A model generated the notes under the pieces. That model had not been told where the DNA came from. It saw only the letters and a program-made list of their open reading frames with translations, and made no database searches. Of a stretch of 64,000 nucleotides of DNA, positions 57,341 to 64,000 are shown one piece after another. Positions within the stretch are counted from its first letter, which is position 1, and the number at the start of each line of letters is the position of its first letter. The position numbers and the translations under genes are program-made. Source of the DNA: Miscanthus floridulus (lineage: Eukaryota > Streptophyta > Magnoliopsida > Poales > Poaceae); NCBI RefSeq assembly GCF_019320115.1, contig NC_089583.1, forward strand, positions 83,655,928 to 83,719,927, given 5' to 3'.

Positions 57341-58860
57341 ATTCGAAGCGGTCAGATTTCTTCAGGAGTCGATAAAGGGGGAGTCCTCATTCACCGAGGC
57401 AGTGAAATGAATCGGCTGAGGGCGGCAAGGCACCCTATGATCTGTTGAACCCCCTTTATGTTTTGAATCAGGCCCATCCTTGCGATGGCTAATATTTTCT
57501 CCGAGTTAGCTTCGATGCCACGCTCGGAGATGATGAAACCGAGCAGCATGCCCCTCAGGACCCCGAAAACACATTTTTTGGGATTGAGTTTGATGCCGTT
57601 TGCCTGGAGTTTCACAAAGGTTTGCTTAAGGTCGGCGACAAGGTGGTCAGCTCATTTGGATTTGACTACGATGTCATCGACATAGGCCTCAACAGTTCGT
57701 TCGATGAGGCCTTTGAAGCAACTGAGCATATAGCACTGGTACGTTGCCCCAGCATTCTTCAGACCAAAAGGCATCGAAATGTAGCAAAATGATCCGAAGG
57801 GGGTGATAAATGATGTCACTGAGCTGGTCGGACTCTTTCATCGTGATTTGGTGGTAACCGGAGTATGCGTTAAGGAAGCAGAGGGTTTTGCAACCTGAGG
57901 TGGAATCGACTATTTGGTCTATTCGTGGCAAAGGAAACGGATCCTTTGGACACGATTTGTTGAGGCCGATATAATCAACACACATTCTCCATTTCCCACT
58001 CTTTTTTCGCACAAGAACGAGATTCGCCAACCACTATGGGTGGTATACTTCCTTAATGAATCCTGTGGCCAGCAGTTTGGCTATCTCCTCGCCGATGGCC
58101 CTGTGTTTCTCCTCGTCGAAGCGGCGTAGGCATCGCTTTACCGGCTTGGAGCCTAGGAGGATCTAGAGAGTATGCTCGGGGACCTCCCTCGGGATGCCCG
58201 GCATATCCGAGGGTTTCTACACAAAGATGTCTTTGTTGTCACGGAGGAAGTCGACGAACTGCGCTTTCCTATTCGGAGGAGAGCGCGGTCCCGATCCGGA
58301 CTTTTTTGCCCTCAGAGCTGCTGGGGTCCAAGAGGACCTCCCTGGAGCCTTCTGCTGATTCGACCGACTCGGTTGATTTCTTCATGTCGGGTGCCTCTTC
58401 AACGACCTCTTCCCTAAGGGTGGTGAGTTCTTCGAAGGCAATGACTATAGATGCGTGTCCGCAGCATTCGACCTCGCACTCATAAGCGCGCTAGGAAGGA
58501 GGTGCCGATGGTGATGACCCCATAGAGGGCCTGGCATCTTCAGCTTAAGGTATGTATAATTGGGGACGGCCATGAACTTCACGTAGCATGGTTGCCCTAG
58601 AATGGCGTGGAAAGTCCTCGAGAACCCCACTACATCGAAGGTGATGGACTCAGTCCGGTAATTGGTCTGATCCCCGAAAGTGATGGGTAGGTCGATCTGC
58701 CCTAGTGGCATGGCTTGCCTACCAGGCATGACGCCATGGAAAGGCACTCAGATGGGGTAGAGGTTCATTCGATCGACGCCCATCTCATCGAGAGTCTTAG
58801 TGTACATGATGTTGAGGCCGCTGCCTCCTTCCATTAGTACTTTTGTGAGGCGCTTTGGTC
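57341..58860 (-). pseudogene. Tat protease and reverse transcriptase
   Basis: The protease remnant is MEGGSGLNIMYTKTLDEMGVD near 58850-58790 (Glu where catalytic Asp is usual), then ITFDVVGFSRTFHAILGQPCY. The RT has LVRKKSGKWRMCVDYIGLNK, CPKDPFPLPRIDQIVDST, FLNAYSGYHQI (usual D before AYSGY replaced by N), then a frameshift. AYVDDIVVKSK (about 57657-57690) and LNPKKCVFGVLRGMLLGFI follow. It ends near LLKKSDRFEW at the deletion junction. RNase H is missing. Confidence 0.8.
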
Positions 58861-58869
58861 TGATGATCG

Positions 58870-61135
58870 GATCGACGACAAGTGGGTACCTTCCTGGATG
58901 TGGGATGGCATCTGGATGGTCGGTCTGATCGAAGGTTATGGTGGATTCTGACCATCGGAGGAAGGCTGGCGTGGCTGGTCCAGCTATATAGACTTCGTGG
59001 CGCGTGAGCTTCTAGCGACGCTTGGAGTCATAGATCGTCGATCCTCCAAAGATCATGAGGGCACCAGGTCATCGTTGGGAAGGCGTCGTCCTTCTCCTCT
59101 GCGTCGTCTATGGTGGGAATAGGCTCCTTCCCCTGCTCCCCTTTGTTAAGGCCCTCGACCAAGTATTTGCGCATGAGGCCGCAATCCTTGTATAGATGCT
59201 TGGCCAGGAAGGCATGGTTCGGGCATGGCCCCTCGAGCATTTTCTCGAAGTGGTTCAGAGTGCCCTTCGTGGGCTTCTGACCACCTTTGCGATCGGCAGT
59301 GGCCACGAGCGAGTTATCGCGCTGTTGCTTCTTATTTTTCCTTTTGGCGAGACGGTTGGAGGCGCCTTCGCTGGCGTCCTCGTCCCGCCTCATCTTTCCG
59401 TTGGAGCGATCAAAGATGGCTCTTACCGCCTCCTCTCTAGAGGCATGACTGGTGGCGATGTCCTAGGAGTTCCTTGGTAGTCTACTGGGCCCCTAGCATC
59501 CTAGCTTATGGACCAGGGATTTGTAGGTTGTTCCAGACAGAAAGGCTCCTATCACATCAGCATTGGCAACGTTAGGGAGCTCGTTGCACTGCCGAGAGAA
59601 GCACCAAATGTACCCACGAAGGGTTTCATCGGCCTTCTGGCGGCAATTCTTGAGGTCCCATGGGTTTCCAGGGCATTTGTACATGCCCTGAAAGTTGCCC
59701 TATGAAGATCTCCAGTCAGATCCGCCCAACTCTGAATAGCATTGGACGGTAGGTGCTCCAGCCATGCTCGCGCCGAATCAGCCAAGAACAGCGAGAGATT
59801 GTGAATAATGAAATTGTCATCACTCGCACCACTGGCCTGACATGCAAGCCGATAGTCTTCAAGCCAAAGCCTAGGATTTGTTTTGCCAGAATATTTAGGG
59901 ATGTTGGTAGGTGGTCGATACCTTATGGGGAACGCGGCGTTGAGGATGTGCCAACCGAAGGCCTGAGGACCTAGGAGGCCAGGGCTCGGGCTTTGGTCTT
60001 TGTTGCTGTCATAGCGTCTGCCACGTTGAGGATGGTAGCCGTGGCGTGCTGCTTCTCCATCGTCGCCATGGGCGCGTTTCCAAGCGTCGATGATGTTGCG
60101 TACGTCATGGCCATGGCCAAGGCGTTGATGTACTAGGACGGCGGAGGGCTGCCTACCGGCTAGTGGTGTTTGGTGAACGGACGCATCCCTATTGGGACAC
60201 ACTATGGGTGTGTGCTGGCTAGTGTCGGGTTCGCATCGTCGAGACAACGAACTTTCCACCTGCTACGCCACTACACGCTCAAGCAATGTGCGAATCTCCC
60301 TGTGGGCCCGGCGATCTTTGGCTATCATGGCCTCCGGAAGGCCATGCAGCAAGGCGGTTGCTGCAACAATGTTCTGGCTGGCTCGGGCAAAGTGAGGAAG
60401 GGTCCCATCGTCGGTGAGGATCCTTTGGTGTACGGTGCGGTCCGTGGCGCATGCGCACCCCCCGTCTTTGCGCCGTTCAATCTCGCGATTGATGTCCGCG
60501 TACTCTCGAATGAGCCCTTGCCCGACCTCATCGATCTCTTGCTGACAGGCCCTCAGCTGCTCCATCCTTAGGTGAGATGGGGCTGCCATCTCTTCCCCGG
60601 ATCCACCGTCAAGGGTTGTTTGTAGGGGTGACCTCTTCCCTGGAGACACTTTCGACATGACCCTCGGGGGTCTACGCCATGAAGCATTCCCGAGAAGGGT
60701 GGTGGCTCCCCTACTAGAATCTGAGCTAGAGAACAATCCTGGCTCCTCGTTGAGGAGCTCATAGAGGGTCTCTGTATTGTGCTCAATTGCCCCCATGAAC
60801 TCGATGTCTGTGGGTGACTGAACCATACGTAGCGCTAGAAGGTGGCCAGCGGTCGCCATAGCGTTGCGGAGACCAAATGGAAACGCTGTCGGGGCGCTCC
60901 GTACGGGCCCTTTCGGACATAGGGTGGCATTGTGAGAGGCCTCCCTTGATGACTAGGGTCCAAGGGAGTTGCCCGGCGGGCCCTCAAGCCTAAGACGGTT
61001 GTGGTTGATGGAAGAGAGAGATCGGGCCACTGTGTGAGTCAGCGCCAGCTCTCCTTCTAATGTGATGATGAAATCTAGGTCGCCGAAACGCACATGTGCG
61101 CCTAGGGCCCAGCTGATTGCGTGGGTGGCCATCCG
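58870..61135 (-). pseudogene. Tat gag
   Basis: The putative start MATHAISWALG lies near 61135, with a TAG soon after. A second open block is 60859-60263 (MATAGHLLALRMV...). The capsid domain at 60000-59490 reads IPKYSGKTNPRLWLEDYRLAC, FLADSARAWLEHLPSNAI, then CPGNPWDLKNCRQKADETLRGYI and DVIGAFLSGTTYKSLVHKLG. Frame changes lie between the blocks. A C-terminal Lys-rich block (59393-59028) carries a Cys/His cluster (CPNHAFLAKHLYKDC), the Tat-type nucleocapsid finger. Confidence 0.8.
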
Positions 61136-61162
61136 AGGCCTTTTCTGGAATGCGCAAAGCCC

Positions 61163-61180
61163 CCTACCTGGTGCGCCAAC
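61163..61180 (-). other. Tat primer-binding site
   Basis: Minus-strand GTTGGCGCACCAGGTAGG adjoins the end of the 5-prime LTR. TGGCGC-type PBSs are usual in Tat elements. The priming tRNA is not identified here. Confidence 0.7.
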
Positions 61181-62666
61181 TGTCGGTGTTTCGTATGAGC
61201 ACCGGCAAGTAAATTTATAGTAATGCACGTTGGGCTCGGATGGTGCGCTAAAGGACACAAGATTTATACTGGTTCGGGCCGAATGTCCCTACATCCAATT
61301 TGTTGCTGCTCGTGTTATTAGCACCATAAACGGTCTGTAGTAAGGGGTACAAACGATCGAGAGAGGGCCTGGTCCCAAGTCTCTGACGGAAGGGTCGAAA
61401 GGAGGTCAAGAGCTTCGTAGCTGCTTGACTATGTGTATGTGTGTGTTCTTGTATTGTTCGGTCAAAAAGTCCCCCTTTCTATGGGAGAAGCACATCTTCT
61501 TTTATAGATGAAGGGGCTGGCTTTACAAGGATGAGGGCTTTACCTAATCTTGTGGCTCATGTCTACTCGGCCTGGTCCTTCATTCTGATCAGTGCGAAGG
61601 AAGATAAGTGTCTACAACACTGTCGATGTCTCTATGGAATGTCAGGTTGATTACAGAATGCTGCCCTGCATAGGGTATGGGCTATAATACAGTGGTTTTG
61701 ACTTATTAGACTCTCCCAGCCTTGCTCTACACGTCTTCTAGTTCCTATGAGTCTTCATCGGAGGGACGAGGGGTCGGGGTCTAGAGTAATGCCATGGTCA
61801 AGGCCTTCTGACTTAGCGGACCTGAGGGGTCAGGAAGTGGACACCGCTCCCTTAGGTCCATAGCGTGGTGATGGAATATCCATCATTCGTGGAGATAGCA
61901 AATCCTTTTCTAGAGCATAGCGATTGTCGTATATCTTCGTCGAGTTCCGTGTCCTAGGACTGAAGGCGGCGCCTACAACTCTATGGGGCGAGGAGCACAC
62001 ACCTGTACAACCTTTCAGGCTCTGCGGCGCCCAAAAGGGTCTAAAGCACTTGTCCCATCATCCCCTGGTAGTACTTTTCCTGCCAGGGCATAGGGTATGA
62101 TTCTTGGAGCCATGGTTGACCCGAACATCTTGTCTTGCCCTGTCCCTATCATCTTGAGGGAACGGGGAGAAGTTGTGAGGTAAGGTGAATCCAGTCTTTA
62201 GATATGGAGCAGGGTGAGGCTCGTTCCTTATCGCCGGGCGAAATGGAGACCAATCCCTATCTCTTGGGCGAGACCGACCCTACCCTCCAGGGGTCGGGCA
62301 AGACGGAATCTATCCCTCATCCCTCGGGTGAGACCGAGCCCACCCTAAAGGCGTTGGGCGAGATGGAGACAAGCCCTAAGCCCTCGGGCGGGGCAGAGCC
62401 ACCTCAAAGGCGTCGGGTGAGTTAGAGTCTATCCCTTGGCCCTCGGTCGAGACCGTGCCCGCCCCAAAGGCGTCGGGCGAGACAGAGACTAACCTTGAGC
62501 CCTCAGGCGAGGCAGAGCTATCTCAAAAGGTGTCGGGCAAGGCGGAACCAAACTCCTATTATTCGAACAAGGGATGAAACGGTGCTCTTATGCGTCCAGA
62601 AGTTTTTTAACGTTCGGTGGTTATTGGTTCCACCTTCTGGGGTACCCTGGTATTAGGTCCCTGATA
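61181..62666 (-). repeat. Tat 5-prime LTR (1486 bp)
   Basis: Partner of 48094-49581. Its outer end is followed by GTGTA and then the resumed C2 RT (YVEQPSDF). Confidence 0.9.
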
Positions 62667-63800
62667 GTGTATGTAGAGCAACCATCAGACTTTGAAGACC
62701 CAAAGTTTCCCAACCACGTCTATAAGCTCGACAAGGCGCTCTATGGGCTCAAACAAGCCCCTAGAGCTTGGTATGATTGCTTGAAGGATTTCCTATTCAA
62801 ACAAGGGTTTGAAATAGGAAAGGCTGATGCTACTTTATTTAATCGCAAAGTCAATAATGATATCTTTGTTTGCCAAATATATGTCGATGACATAATATTT
62901 GGTTGTACTAATGTGGCTTTCTATGAGGAATTTACTAGGATTATGACGAATAGGTTCGAGATGTCCATGATGGGAGAGTTGAAGTTCTTCCTTGGATTTC
63001 AAATCAGGCAACTCAAGGATGGCACGTTCATAAGTCAAACCAAGTACACCAATGACATGTTGAAGAAGTTTGACATGGGCAAGGCCAAGCCCATCAAGAC
63101 ACCTATGCCAACCAATGGACATCTTGACATTGATCAAGGAGGAAAGGACGTCGATCAAAAGGTATATTGCTCCATGATTGGATCCGTCCTTTACCTTTGT
63201 GCATCTAGGCCCGATATTATGCTTAGCGTGTCCATGTGTGCAAGATTTCAAGCTAATCCAAAAGAATATCATTTGATGGCCATTAAGAGAATTTTTCAGT
63301 ATTTAGTGCACACTCCTAATCTTATCTTGTGGTATCATAAGGGCTCCACTTTTGAGTTACTTGGCTATTCCAATTCGGACTACGCCAGTTGCAAAGTAAA
63401 CCGAAAGAGCACTACCAGGACTTGCTAATTTATTGCCCGGTCCTTGGTGTCTTGGAGCTCTAAGAAGCAAAACTCTATTGCTTTGTCCACCGCCGAAGCT
63501 GAGTATGTGGCGACCGGTGCATGCTGTGCTCAACTACTTTGGATGAAGCAAACTCTTAAAGACTTTGGTTGTGAGCTACCAAGATTCCCCTATTGTGTGA
63601 CAATGAGAGTGCCATTAAATTAGCAAACAACCCCATAAACCACTCTCGAACAAAGCACATAGACATCCGACATCACTTTTTGAGAGACCACGAAGCCAAA
63701 GGAGATATCGCAATTCACCATGTGAGCACTGAAAAGCAACTAGCCGATATCTTTATAAAGCCCTAGATGAGTCAAGATTTTGTGCTTTGAGGAGTGACCT
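62667..63800 (+). pseudogene. C2 reverse transcriptase (C-terminal part) and RNase H
   Basis: Continues from 48093 with YVEQPSDFEDPKFPNHVYKL, then ALYGLKQAPRAWYD and the catalytic CQIYVDDIIFG. Next come GELKFFLGFQIRQLKDGTF and the copia RNase H part: GYSNSDYASCKVNRKSTT, a TAA at 63426, SLVSWSSKKQNSIALSTAEAEYVA, LLWMKQTL and, after a frame change, [20 protein letters not shown] is intact. Stops in RNase H show the copy is dead. Confidence 0.9.
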
Positions 63801-64000
63801 AAATATCATTGATTCTTGTAATGTGGCTTGATGTCTTGCACATACTTTGATTGATCAAGATAGGAGAAAACATTTGTGAAAATATTGAGTGATACTTTCA
63901 AAATCTACTTTATAGCCTTCATGTGTGACTATTGCTTTCTGGTGGTTGAATGAAAACTAGTCACACCTAAAAATGTTTGTGTCCATCATATTTTTGCCCC
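63801..64000 (+). other. C2 region downstream of pol
   Basis: A/T-rich non-coding DNA. The C2 3-prime LTR and polypurine tract are not reached before the window ends. Confidence 0.6.

Larger units (their letters stand above)
48094..62666 (-). mobile_element. Tat-lineage Ty3/gypsy element with antisense ORF, internally deleted pol
   Basis: Flanked by a perfect GTGTA duplication (48089-48093, 62667-62671). LTRs are 1488 and 1486 bp, starting TGTC(A/G)GTGTTTC and ending CCC(C/T)GATA on the plus strand. On the minus strand the order is 5-prime LTR (62666-61181), PBS, gag, protease, RT, integrase tail, a non-coding tandem repeat, the antisense ORF (plus strand), PPT and 3-prime LTR. The LTRs differ at about 12 of the first 165 sites by eye, mostly transitions. 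That makes this copy older, or more heavily methyl-mutated, than the Tekay-type insertion. Confidence 0.88.
36964..64000 (+). mobile_element. Copia element C2 (SIRE/Maximus type), split by two gypsy insertions; 3-prime LTR outside window
   Basis: The 5-prime LTR is 36964-38588 (TGAAAGTGC...CTTTTCA), preceded by ataag as the probable target duplication. PBS, gag, protease, integrase and RT follow in copia order. RT is interrupted at 43323 and 48093 and resumes at 62667 (after the GTGTA duplication), running through RNase H to about 63800. The rest (63.8-64.0 kb) is non-coding, and the 3-prime LTR was not reached. Removing the insertions restores continuous copia order. The copy carries stops and frameshifts in every domain and is a fossil. 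Confidence 0.85.

Noticed and set aside
62204..62425. Plus-strand ORF in the Tat LTR
   Set aside because: Arises from the GGGCGAGAC repeat; it is inside an LTR and not conserved as a protein.

Overview
The window is plant nuclear DNA, almost certainly from a grass and probably Andropogoneae (sugarcane/Miscanthus/Sorghum type). The evidence is GC-rich spliced exons, an HVA22 gene of the cereal type, a Tourist-type MITE with a TAA target duplication, and densely nested Ty1/copia and Ty3/gypsy LTR retrotransposons. The genus is inferred from general character, not from a search.

Positions 1-8.3 kb are the gene-bearing part. A complete five-exon HVA22 gene (1813-2845, 131 aa) is followed by a Tourist-like MITE (3339-3627) and a non-LTR-type retroposon (4238-5989) with a perfect 14-bp target duplication. 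The last three exons of an unidentified gene lie at 6612-7165. The first two exons of a FAHD1-type fumarylacetoacetate-hydrolase-family gene lie at 7799-8221 and run into a 100-N assembly gap (8308-8407). The rest of FAHD1 is not in the window.

Positions 8.4-14.0 kb are repeat-like DNA with no coding domain I recognise, possibly a long gypsy LTR. Positions 14.03-35.19 kb are a minus-strand copia element (called C1 here) that carries gag but no recognisable pol. Its right LTR is split by a full-length plus-strand chromodomain gypsy element (22010-34777, LTRs of about 3.5 kb, TSD TGATC). C1 abuts a gag-protease fragment of an older gypsy element (35194-36959, minus strand).

From 36.96 kb to the window end lies a second copia element (C2, plus strand). 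Its reverse transcriptase gene is split twice: by a 4.7-kb apparent solo LTR (43324-48046) and by a 14.6-kb Tat-lineage gypsy element in minus orientation (48094-62666, TSD GTGTA). Only 42 bp of RT coding sequence remain, between the two copies of the GTGTA duplication. The Tat element carries the lineage's extra antisense open reading frame, with its own TATA box. Its pol has lost RNase H and most of the integrase by internal deletion.

The only host genes I can support are HVA22, the unidentified 3-prime exon set and the partial FAHD1. Everything else is mobile or repetitive DNA, mostly decayed by stop codons of the CAG-to-TAG and CGA-to-TGA type expected from methylcytosine deamination. I found no tRNA, rRNA, CRISPR or prokaryotic features. 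The most distinctive items are the antisense Tat ORF with its own promoter, the pol-less copia element with primer-binding-site-like repeats, the CGGA dyad arrays upstream of the TATA box in both copia LTRs, and a possible 2-nt microexon.
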